This document shows, in pieces, positions 58,088 to 64,000 of a stretch of 64,000 nt of DNA (its first letter is position 1; each line of letters starts with the position of its first letter). A model generated the notes under the pieces. The model did no database searches. It was not told where the DNA came from and worked only from the letters and a program-made list of their open reading frames with translations. The stretch is from Clostridia bacterium. Its GTDB lineage: Bacteria; Bacillota; Clostridia; Christensenellales; Aristaeellaceae. The position numbers and the translations under genes are program-made. The stretch lies in contig JAFSKN010000007.1 in NCBI GenBank assembly GCA_017448975.1, positions 36,090-100,089 of the forward strand. The letters run 5' to 3'.

Positions 58088-58782
58088 GCAATTCCGAATT
58101 TTTCCGCATGACGGACGTGAATAAATTCTATCCCATGGGCGAAGAGCAGGCGCACATCCTGAAGAATGTGAACCTCAAGATCGAGGCGGGGGAATACCTG
58201 TCCGTGCTGGGCCCCAGCGGCAGCGGGAAAAGCACCCTGATGAACATCATCGGCTGTTTGGACACCGCCACCTCCGGCAAGTATATCTTAGAGGGGCAGG
58301 AAATCGAGGAACTGACCGAGGTGGAGCTGGCGCAGATCCGCTCCAGCAAGATCGGCTTCATTTTCCAGAACTCCCAGCTGCTGCCCCGGCTCACCGCCCA
58401 GAAGAATGTGGAAATGCCCCTGATCTACGCGGGCGTTCCGCCCCGGGAACGCAAAAGGCGGGCCTGCGAAATGCTGGAGAGGGTGGGCCTTTCCGACCGG
58501 ATGCAGCATTATCCCAACCAGCTTTCCGGCGGCCAGCAGCAGCGCGTGGCCATCGCAAGGGCCCTGGTGGGCAATCCCTCCATCCTGCTGGCGGACGAAC
58601 CCACCGGCGCCCTGGACCAGAAAACGGGGCGGCAGGTGATGGCCCTGTTTCAGGAGCTCAACCGGGAAGGCCGCACGGTGGTGATGATCACCCACGATAT
58701 GAACATCGCCGCCTATGCCCGCCGGGTGGTGCACATCATCGACGGGGTGCTGACGGAGGGGGGCGAAACAAAGGATGCTTAA
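58084..58782 (+). CDS. MacB-type ABC transporter ATPase
   Basis: ATPase of 232 residues of the LolD/MacB/YknY class. Walker [10 protein letters not shown] at about 39-47, Q-loop [14 protein letters not shown] near 86-99, signature [15 protein letters not shown] near 142-156, Walker [14 protein letters not shown] near 163-175 and H-loop MITHDM near 196-201 are intact. The ATG overlaps the adaptor stop (ATGA), and its own end overlaps the permease start by 8 bases. It powers the FtsX-type permease for efflux of peptides, antibiotics or lipids. Confidence 0.95.
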   Translation: MSNSEFFRMTDVNKFYPMGEEQAHILKNVNLKIEAGEYLSVLGPSGSGKSTLMNIIGCLDTATSGKYILEGQEIEELTEVELAQIRSSKIGFIFQNSQLLPRLTAQKNVEMPLIYAGVPPRERKRRACEMLERVGLSDRMQHYPNQLSGGQQQRVAIARALVGNPSILLADEPTGALDQKTGRQVMALFQELNREGRTVVMITHDMNIAAYARRVVHIIDGVLTEGGETKDA

Positions 58783-59974
58783 ATCCCTGATTATGATCAA
58801 AGAATGTTTCGGCATGTCCCTGAGCAATATCCGCAGCAACAAAATGCGGTCGTTCCTCACGGTGCTGGGCATCCTGATCGGCGTCAGCGCCGTGATCGCG
58901 CTGATCACCACCGTTTCCGGCTTTTCGGGCACCCTGTCCTCTTCCTTCCTGCGCATGGGCGCGGGCACGCTGACGGTGTCCGTTTCCGGCAGCGATTTGA
59001 AAAGCGGCCTCAACGCGGAGGATATCGCGGAACTGACGGCGCTGGACGAGGTGGAGGGCATCACCCCCACGGTGTCCCTGCGCAGCCGGGTATCCCGGGG
59101 CGGGGAATACAAAACCAACGTGTCCATCTCCGGCAAAAACGCCTATTACTTTTACAGAAACGATACGGCGGTCAGCCGGGGCCGGGCCATCCATCCCACG
59201 GACGAGAGCAGCAGCACCTTCGTGTGCCTGATCAACCAGACCATCGTGGACGAACTGTTCTTCGGCGTGGACCCCATCGGGGAAAACATGTATATCGACG
59301 GCATCCCCTTCCTGGTGATCGGCATCCTGGCGGATGACGCGGGGGAGAGCATTTCCAACATCATGAGCGGCAGCACCGCCATTTTGATCCCCTACACCAC
59401 GGCGCTGAAAATGAACAATTCCAGCGACGTGACCAACTTTACCGTGTATCTGGCGGAGGGCGTGGATTCCGAAGCGGCGTCCTCCCGGATCGAGGAAGTT
59501 ATGGACGCCATGTTCAGCTTCGAGGACGATTGCTTCACCATCACCAGCATGAGCAGCATTGAGGACACCATGAACAGCATGCTTTCCATGGTGAGCAGCC
59601 TGCTGGCGGGCATCGCGTCCATCGCCCTGGTGGTGGGCGGCATCGGCATCATGAACATGATGCTCACCACCGTCACCGAGCGCACCGTGGAAATCGGCCT
59701 GAAAAAGGCGCTGGGCGCCATTCCCTGGCAGATTCAGATGCAGTTTCTGATCGAATCCTTCCTGCTGTCCATGATCGGCGGCTTGGCGGGGGTGGTGCTG
59801 GGGCTGGTTCTGTCCTTCATCCTGTGCCAGGTCATGGGCTCCACCTTCGTGATTTCCACCGGGGCCATTCTGCTGGGCGTTTCCTTCTCCGCTTTGGTGG
59901 GCATCATTTTCGGCTGGGCCCCCGCCCGGAAAGCAAGCAAGCTGAACCCCATCGACGCGCTTCGCGCAATGTGA
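58775..59974 (+). CDS. MacB/YknZ-like ABC permease (FtsX family)
   Basis: Permease of 399 residues. One membrane helix near 23-45 (LTVLGILIGVSAVIALITTV) is followed by a large outside MacB periplasmic core-like domain (about 50-265) and three helices near the end (SLLAGIASIALVVGGIGIMN, MIGGLAGVVLGLVLSFILCQ and SFSALVGIIFGWAPARKASK). MMLTTVTERTVEIGLKKALG is the conserved cytoplasmic loop, and PARKASKLNPIDALRAM the family C terminus. Together with the adaptor and ATPase it forms a MacAB-like exporter. Confidence 0.95.
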   Translation: MLKSLIMIKECFGMSLSNIRSNKMRSFLTVLGILIGVSAVIALITTVSGFSGTLSSSFLRMGAGTLTVSVSGSDLKSGLNAEDIAELTALDEVEGITPTVSLRSRVSRGGEYKTNVSISGKNAYYFYRNDTAVSRGRAIHPTDESSSTFVCLINQTIVDELFFGVDPIGENMYIDGIPFLVIGILADDAGESISNIMSGSTAILIPYTTALKMNNSSDVTNFTVYLAEGVDSEAASSRIEEVMDAMFSFEDDCFTITSMSSIEDTMNSMLSMVSSLLAGIASIALVVGGIGIMNMMLTTVTERTVEIGLKKALGAIPWQIQMQFLIESFLLSMIGGLAGVVLGLVLSFILCQVMGSTFVISTGAILLGVSFSALVGIIFGWAPARKASKLNPIDALRAM

Positions 59975-59997
59975 TAAAAAATTGGAGGTATCGCGGT

Positions 59998-61068
59998 ATG
60001 AAAAAGTTCCTGTCTGTCCTGGCGGCGGCGCTGCTGCTGGTTTCCGTTTCCTTTTCCGCTCTGGCGGAGGCCGTCACCATGAACGGTACGGTGGTGAACA
60101 TCGCGCCCCAAACGATTCACGCGGTTCTGGGCGGCACGGTAAAGGACGTTGCTGTTTCGGAGGGCGACCAGGTGAGCGCCGGCGATGTGCTGGTTACGCT
60201 GGAGGGCAATAAGGTGTACGCCCTGGAGGACGGCACGGTGCATTTCTTCGGCGAAGTGGGCGACAGCGCGGAAATGGTAACGGACCGCTACGGCGCGGTG
60301 GCCTACATCGAGCCCGCCTGTGAGTACACCGTTTCCGCTTCCACCAAAAACGCTTATGACAATGAAGCAAACAGGATCATCCATCCCGGTGAAACGGTCT
60401 ATCTGCGCTGCGTGAGCGACAGCAAGCACACGGGCACCGGCATTGTCACCTCCTTCTCCGACAGCACCTTCAATATCGAGGTGACCTCGGGCGATTTCCT
60501 CAAGGGCGAAGCCGTCTACGTCTTCCGTGATGCCGGTTACGCGGTCACCTCCCGCATCGGGAAAGGCAACATTGCCCGGCAGAACCCCGTGGCCTACACG
60601 GGCGAGGGCGTGATCGTGAACTATACCGTGGCCGACGGCAGCAAAGTGAAGAAGGGCGACGTGCTGTTTGAAACCCTTCCCGGCTCCTTCACCCACCAGA
60701 CGGAAGACCTGAACGTTATCAAGGCGGCGGTGGACGGCGTGATCTCCTCCATCAGCCTGAATCGGGGCGACAGCGTGGAAGCGGGAACCGCCGCGGCGGA
60801 ATTCTTCGCCAACGCGTACATGCGCATTCAGGCCTCCGTAACCGAAACCGATCTGCAGTATTTCAAAGTGGGCGATCAGGTAAAAATCGAACTGATTTAC
60901 CTGGAGAACGGCGAATATACCATCATGGGCACGGTAGAAAAAATCTCCCGCATCGGCGCGGCGTCCGATGAAGAGTCGGATGAAGCTTCGTTCACGGTGT
61001 ACATCGTGCCCGCCGAAACAGATAAACTGCTCTACGGCATGACCGCCATCGTCAGCCAGGCACAATAA
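59998..61068 (+). CDS. Second, secreted HlyD/lipoyl-like adaptor protein
   Basis: Protein of 356 residues, fourth gene of the exporter operon. It starts MKKFLSVLAAALLLVSVSFS with TTGGAGGTATCGCGGT upstream; the signal peptide ends near ALA-E (about residue 23) with no membrane anchor afterwards. Biotin/lipoyl-like half motifs occur at both ends (HAVLGGTVKDVAVSEGDQVS and AVDGVISSISLNRGDSVEAG), separated by beta-barrel parts, as in HlyD proteins. Unlike the first adaptor it has no helix and no low-complexity tail. It may cap or extend the exporter outside the membrane (inference). A terminator follows. Confidence 0.78.
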   Translation: MKKFLSVLAAALLLVSVSFSALAEAVTMNGTVVNIAPQTIHAVLGGTVKDVAVSEGDQVSAGDVLVTLEGNKVYALEDGTVHFFGEVGDSAEMVTDRYGAVAYIEPACEYTVSASTKNAYDNEANRIIHPGETVYLRCVSDSKHTGTGIVTSFSDSTFNIEVTSGDFLKGEAVYVFRDAGYAVTSRIGKGNIARQNPVAYTGEGVIVNYTVADGSKVKKGDVLFETLPGSFTHQTEDLNVIKAAVDGVISSISLNRGDSVEAGTAAAEFFANAYMRIQASVTETDLQYFKVGDQVKIELIYLENGEYTIMGTVEKISRIGAASDEESDEASFTVYIVPAETDKLLYGMTAIVSQAQ

Positions 61069-61093
61069 AACGCAATAAGGCGCGAATAACGCG

Positions 61094-61121
61094 CTGAGCC
61101 GGGTTCGTCCCGGCTCTTTTC
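61094..61121 (+). terminator. Intrinsic terminator of the exporter operon
   Basis: GAGCCGGG pairs with CCCGGCTC around TTCGT, followed by TTTTC. Confidence 0.8.
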
Positions 61122-61196
61122 GTGCGCGGAAAAGGATTTCGGAAAAATGTGACCATTCAGTTAGCAATTGTAAATACGAAAAACCCCTTGAAATAT

Positions 61197-61256
61197 AAGG
61201 TCACTGAAAAAGGTACGCTGTTACAAAAAGGGCGGCGTATCTTTTTCAGTGACCTT
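61197..61256. repeat. 60-bp inverted repeat with 22-bp arms
   Basis: An arm starting AAGGTCACTGAAAAAG and its complement ending CTTTTTCAGTGACCTT match at 21 of 22 positions around a 16-base centre. No T tract or transposase accompanies it, so it may be a miniature element or end remnant. The rest of the 61122-61307 stretch shows nothing else. Confidence 0.65.
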
Positions 61257-61307
61257 GTAAATCAGGGATTTGCGGCGGTTTTTTTCTTTTTCAGCCGGTG
61301 GGTTTTT

Positions 61308-61598
61308 TCACCGCTTGTCTTTGTCGATGAATTCCAATGTGACGGTGGACAGCGCGGCGAAAGCGGCCACAAACAGCAGAAGCCTGAGCCAGTAGTTCAG
61401 AATGTTTTCCTTGGTGTTTTCGTAAGCGTCCACCTGGCTGGCTTCGGCGATCTTATTTTGCAGCATATCTTCCACCTTATCTTCGCCGATCGCGGTCATC
61501 ACGCCTCCGACGGTGGAGGTGAGGGTATAACCGTCGTCCCGCCGCGCAGCAACAGCGGGGTCAGAAGCGATTTTGTCCATGAGCTCGCCAACCGTCAT
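61308..61598 (-). CDS. Hypothetical small membrane protein, possibly 5' truncated
   Basis: Frame of 96 residues starting MTVGELMDKIASDPAV. The first 60 residues are polar; one membrane helix lies at about 69-86 (YWLRLLLFVAAFAALSTVTL) and the end is charged (EFIDKDKR). I do not recognise a family. No ribosome site precedes the ATG, and only bases of a foreign gene fragment (61583-61744, opposite strand) lie upstream, so the original start may have been lost. It could be a remnant rather than a working gene. Confidence 0.45.
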   Translation of the reverse strand: MTVGELMDKIASDPAVAARRDDGYTLTSTVGGVMTAIGEDKVEDMLQNKIAEASQVDAYENTKENILNYWLRLLLFVAAFAALSTVTLEFIDKDKR

Positions 61599-61744
61599 AT
61601 ATCGACTGCGATTATTACCGCTATCTCCAGGGCGATCCCATCGCCGTTCACCAGTTTAACGGCAGATACATGACGCAATACGAATTTGCGGAAGAAACCC
61701 GGGCAGAATTGAACAGAATGCGGAAGAACCGAATGGATCAGTAG
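61583..61744 (+). pseudogene. 3' remnant of a SARP/BTAD-type response regulator
   Basis: A short frame without start codon reads SYIDCDYYRYLQGDPIAV, HQFNGRYMTQYEFAEETRAE, LNRMRKNRMDQ and stop. This resembles the C-terminal end of clostridial response regulators with a SARP/BTAD output domain (typical pattern D-Y-x-R-x-L-x-G-D-P-x-A followed by G-x-Y-M-x-x-Y). All upstream domains are absent; a stop codon at 61580 bounds the fragment. It abuts the minus-strand membrane-protein frame, so a deletion or rearrangement joined two gene pieces here. Confidence 0.6.
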
Positions 61745-61801
61745 CATTTCTTGAATAAAGTATTCAAAACGCTCAATCATGATGTTGATTGAGGCAATTA
61801 T

Positions 61802-63733
61802 TTATGTGGGAAACTCGAAAATGACGGATTCAAAGGGCCGCAGGCTGTAGGTGAGGCGGTGGGAATAGCCGTCGCACTCTTTCCAATCGGCGGTCAGGGG
61901 CGGGATGCCGCCGATCTCGGCGGGATTGCCCTGGCCGGGCAGGCTGTCATAGGTGCTGAAAACGCGCTTATACAGGCCGCCGAAGGGCACGCCCGCGGAA
62001 TAGTCGTGGTAGGATACCGGGGAGAAATTCAGCACCACCAGCACCGCGCCGTCGTAGTTCCAGGGATTGCGGCGGATGTAGGCCAGCAGGTTCCGGTCCG
62101 CGTCTCCCTTGTTCACCCACTCGAAGATGGCGGGGTTTTTGCTGTCGCTGTGCAGGACGGGGTATTGCTTATACAGCCCCAGCAGATTGCGCACGCACTG
62201 CATCACGTCCCGGTGGCCGAATTCGTCTGCCAGATGCCAGTCGATGCTGTGCTTCACGTCCCATTCTTTTTCCTGGGCGAATTCCTGGCCCATGAACAGC
62301 AGCTTCTTGCCGGGGAAGGTGAACTGCCAGGTGTACAGGGTCTTTACCTCGCCCATCTGATCCTGGATGCCCCCCGGCGCTTTCTTCACCATGGTGCCCT
62401 TGCCGTACACCACTTCGTCGTGGCTGAGCACCAGCACGAAGTTTTCGCTGAACGCGTAATCCGCGATGTGGGTGAGCTGGCCATGATGATACCGGCGATA
62501 GATGGGATCGAGATTCATGTACCGCAGGGTATCGTTCATCCAGCCCATGTTCCACTTGAAGGTGAAGCCCAGGCCGCCGTGCTTCACGTCCTCGGTGATG
62601 CCCCATTCGGGGGAGGAATCCTCCGCGATGAGGAAGCCGGTGGTCTTGCCGCAGACCTCGGTGTTCAGCTGGCGCAGAAAATCCATGCTTTCCAGATTGG
62701 CCCGGCCGCCGAACTTGTTGGGCCGCCATTCGGAGCGGTCATAGTCGTTATAGAGCATGGAAGCCACGGCGTCCACGCGGAGGGCGTCGATGTGGAATTC
62801 CTTGATCCAGTACATGGCGTTGGCGATCAGGAAGGAACGTACCTCGGGCTTGCCGTGGTCAAAGGCCAAGGTGCCCCACACAGGGAATTCCCGGCGCAGG
62901 GGATCGCTGTTTTCATAGAGCGGCGTGCCGTCGAACCAGCCCATGGCGAAGGCGTCCTTGGGGAAGTGGGCGGGCACCCAGTCCAAAATGACGCCGATCC
63001 CCGCCCGGTGCAGGGTGTTCACGAAGGAACGGAAGTCGTCGGGCGTGCCGTAGCGGCTGGTGGGGGCGTAGTAGCCCGTCACCTGATAGCCCCAGGACAG
63101 GTCGAAGGGATGCTCACAGATGCCCATGAGCTCCACGTGGGTATAGCCCATGTAGGTGACGTAGTTCACCAGATCGTCCGCAAGCTGGGTATAATTCAGG
63201 AAACCGTCCTCGTCCTCCGGGCCCCGGTAGCCCTTTTTCCAGGAGCCTAAATGCACCTCGTAAATGGACATGGGCTTTTCCAGCACCTTGGTGTTATCCC
63301 GCTGGGCCTGATGCGCGTCGTCCGACCACTGGAAGTTGTCCAGTCCCCACACGATGGAGGCGTTGTTGGGCCGCTTTTCAAACCAGAACCCGTAGGGGTC
63401 GCTCTTATAGCGTTTCACCCCGTCCGCGCCGGTGATCACGTAGCGGTAGGCGTCGCCCTGGCCCACGTCCGCCAGGAAACATTCCCACACGCCGCTGTCG
63501 CCTTCGCTGCGGTGCATCCACTTTTCGTTTTCCCAGCCGGTCTTGGCGGTAATAACGGAAACATACTGGGCATTGGGGGCCCACACATTGAACCAGGTGC
63601 CCTTCACACCCTCCGCTTCGCCGGGGTGCGCGCCTAATTTACGGTAGACCTCATAATCGGTGCCTTGGTGGAACAGGAAGCTGTCGAACCCGGTGAATAC
63701 CTTTCTCGTTTCGTTGTCCATGCGCTTGTCCAT
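61802..63733 (-). CDS. glgB: 1,4-alpha-glucan branching enzyme GlgB
   Basis: Glycogen branching enzyme of 643 residues (GH13, with N-terminal CBM48-like domain at about 25-120: GTWFNVWAPNAQYVSVI). Catalytic motifs: DWVPAHFP (251-258), ALRVDAVASMLY with nucleophile Asp321, Glu371 in AEDSSPEWG, and LSHDEV with Asp439. GSWKKG and YMGYTHVELM are GlgB signatures. The start may be MDNETRKVF at 63721, since GAAAGG touches the first ATG directly. It makes alpha-1,6 branches in glycogen. It is preceded by another GH13 gene on the same strand, 12 bases away, suggesting an alpha-glucan operon. Confidence 0.95.
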   Translation of the reverse strand: MDKRMDNETRKVFTGFDSFLFHQGTDYEVYRKLGAHPGEAEGVKGTWFNVWAPNAQYVSVITAKTGWENEKWMHRSEGDSGVWECFLADVGQGDAYRYVITGADGVKRYKSDPYGFWFEKRPNNASIVWGLDNFQWSDDAHQAQRDNTKVLEKPMSIYEVHLGSWKKGYRGPEDEDGFLNYTQLADDLVNYVTYMGYTHVELMGICEHPFDLSWGYQVTGYYAPTSRYGTPDDFRSFVNTLHRAGIGVILDWVPAHFPKDAFAMGWFDGTPLYENSDPLRREFPVWGTLAFDHGKPEVRSFLIANAMYWIKEFHIDALRVDAVASMLYNDYDRSEWRPNKFGGRANLESMDFLRQLNTEVCGKTTGFLIAEDSSPEWGITEDVKHGGLGFTFKWNMGWMNDTLRYMNLDPIYRRYHHGQLTHIADYAFSENFVLVLSHDEVVYGKGTMVKKAPGGIQDQMGEVKTLYTWQFTFPGKKLLFMGQEFAQEKEWDVKHSIDWHLADEFGHRDVMQCVRNLLGLYKQYPVLHSDSKNPAIFEWVNKGDADRNLLAYIRRNPWNYDGAVLVVLNFSPVSYHDYSAGVPFGGLYKRVFSTYDSLPGQGNPAEIGGIPPLTADWKECDGYSHRLTYSLRPFESVIFEFPT

Positions 63734-63745
63734 CCTTTCGTTTGC

Positions 63746-64000
63746 TTAGGTTATCCGGGGGCGGAAAATGGCGGTGGATTGGGCTTCAATGGAAACCTGG
63801 AATTGGCCGACGCTTACGTGGCCGATCCGTTCATCTGTTTCCAGGAAGTCCTGGTTGGTCGTACAGAAAACGCGGTGTATCGCAATCCCATCCGGGATGC
63901 CCACGTCCCGCAAAGGCAGGGTGAGCACCTGGGCGTGATTCAGGTTATTGACGGCCACAATGACGGTGGCCGCTTCGTTAAACCGGGCGTAGGCGATGAA
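63746..64000 (-). CDS. C-terminal part of a GH13 enzyme (neopullulanase/cyclomaltodextrinase-like), partial
   Basis: Only the last 84 residues are in the window; the frame is open at the right edge. They read FIAYARFNEAATVIVAVNNL and end VSIEAQSTAIFRPRIT, the beta-sandwich C-terminal domain found after the barrel in GH13 maltodextrin enzymes. The YARFNEAATVIVAVNN part matches clostridial neopullulanase-type proteins best, though any alpha-amylase-family enzyme is possible. It stops 12 bases before glgB, so both are probably co-transcribed. Confidence 0.65.
   Translation of the reverse strand, partial: FIAYARFNEAATVIVAVNNLNHAQVLTLPLRDVGIPDGIAIHRVFCTTNQDFLETDERIGHVSVGQFQVSIEAQSTAIFRPRIT

Noticed and set aside
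61122-61673. Plus-strand frame of 183 codons near 61.4 kb
   Set aside because: It crosses the inverted repeat and the antisense of the small membrane frame; only the separate frame at 61583-61744 has protein resemblance.
1-64000. CRISPR arrays, tRNA or rRNA genes, prophage
   Set aside because: No regular spaced repeats, no cloverleaf-like or rRNA-like sequence and no phage structural or integrase genes were recognised.

Overview
The window looks like chromosome of an uncultured, GC-rich (near 60 % by eye) anaerobic Firmicute of the Clostridia, probably a gut or rumen carbohydrate specialist. Evidence: four sugar ABC importers of the CUT1 type, clostridial families (DUF4179 with a sigma factor, CD3324-like HTH, DUF3343, MnmM, CtsR-type boxes), strong AGGAGG ribosome sites and sigma-A promoters. 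The order (Christensenellales or Oscillospirales-like) is a guess. No rRNA, tRNA, CRISPR array, phage module or transposase gene was seen.

Layout. 1-16.2 kb: end of a sensor-type protein, then three minus-strand sugar operons: (i) binding protein, two permeases and a GH13 alpha-glucosidase; (ii) binding protein, two permeases and an esterase; (iii) two permeases, a large binding protein and two Gfo/Idh/MocA dehydrogenases. 16.2-26 kb: a GH123-like DUF4091 protein divergent from a serine hydrolase, an acyltransferase-3 membrane protein, EngB, a sigma/DUF4179 pair and a GH38 alpha-mannosidase. 26.4-31 kb: LacI regulator and a fourth importer with LacI-type operators. 31.2-40.6 kb: PhnC-PhnE-PhnE and a 5'-nucleotidase-like phosphoesterase, a ferredoxin, an L,D-transpeptidase, PhnD on the other strand, a PHP phosphoesterase and a methyltransferase. 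40.7-49.4 kb: CtsR-box Hsp20, TcdA, cysteine desulfurase divergent from DUF3343, FeoA-FeoB, long HPF, MnmM and an aspartate carbamoyltransferase carrying a PyrI-type zinc domain. 49.4-53 kb: CE1-like esterase and GH35 beta-galactosidase. 53-56.9 kb: an MmeI-like restriction-methylation protein and a damaged HTH/ParB-like pair. 57-61 kb: MacAB-type export operon with two adaptor-like proteins. 61.3-64 kb: two gene remnants, GlgB and the end of another GH13 enzyme.

Together the genes describe import and intracellular cleavage of oligosaccharides. The glycosidases lack signal peptides, and the importers have no ATPase gene here, so they presumably share one encoded elsewhere. Glycogen metabolism appears at the right edge.

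The most unusual signal is a dispersed intergenic element of about 105-170 bp. It has three full copies (2.03, 14.1 and 40.7 kb), and their predicted helices differ by compensatory base changes, which is the signature of a conserved structured RNA. Two copies carry a long CTGGGGGAAA hairpin, and a fourth locus (35.7 kb) keeps only that hairpin and one flank. Other points of interest: a sharp AT-rich block inside the MmeI-like gene, the PyrB-zinc fusion, absence of lipoboxes in all five binding proteins, and a frameshift in the ParB-like gene.
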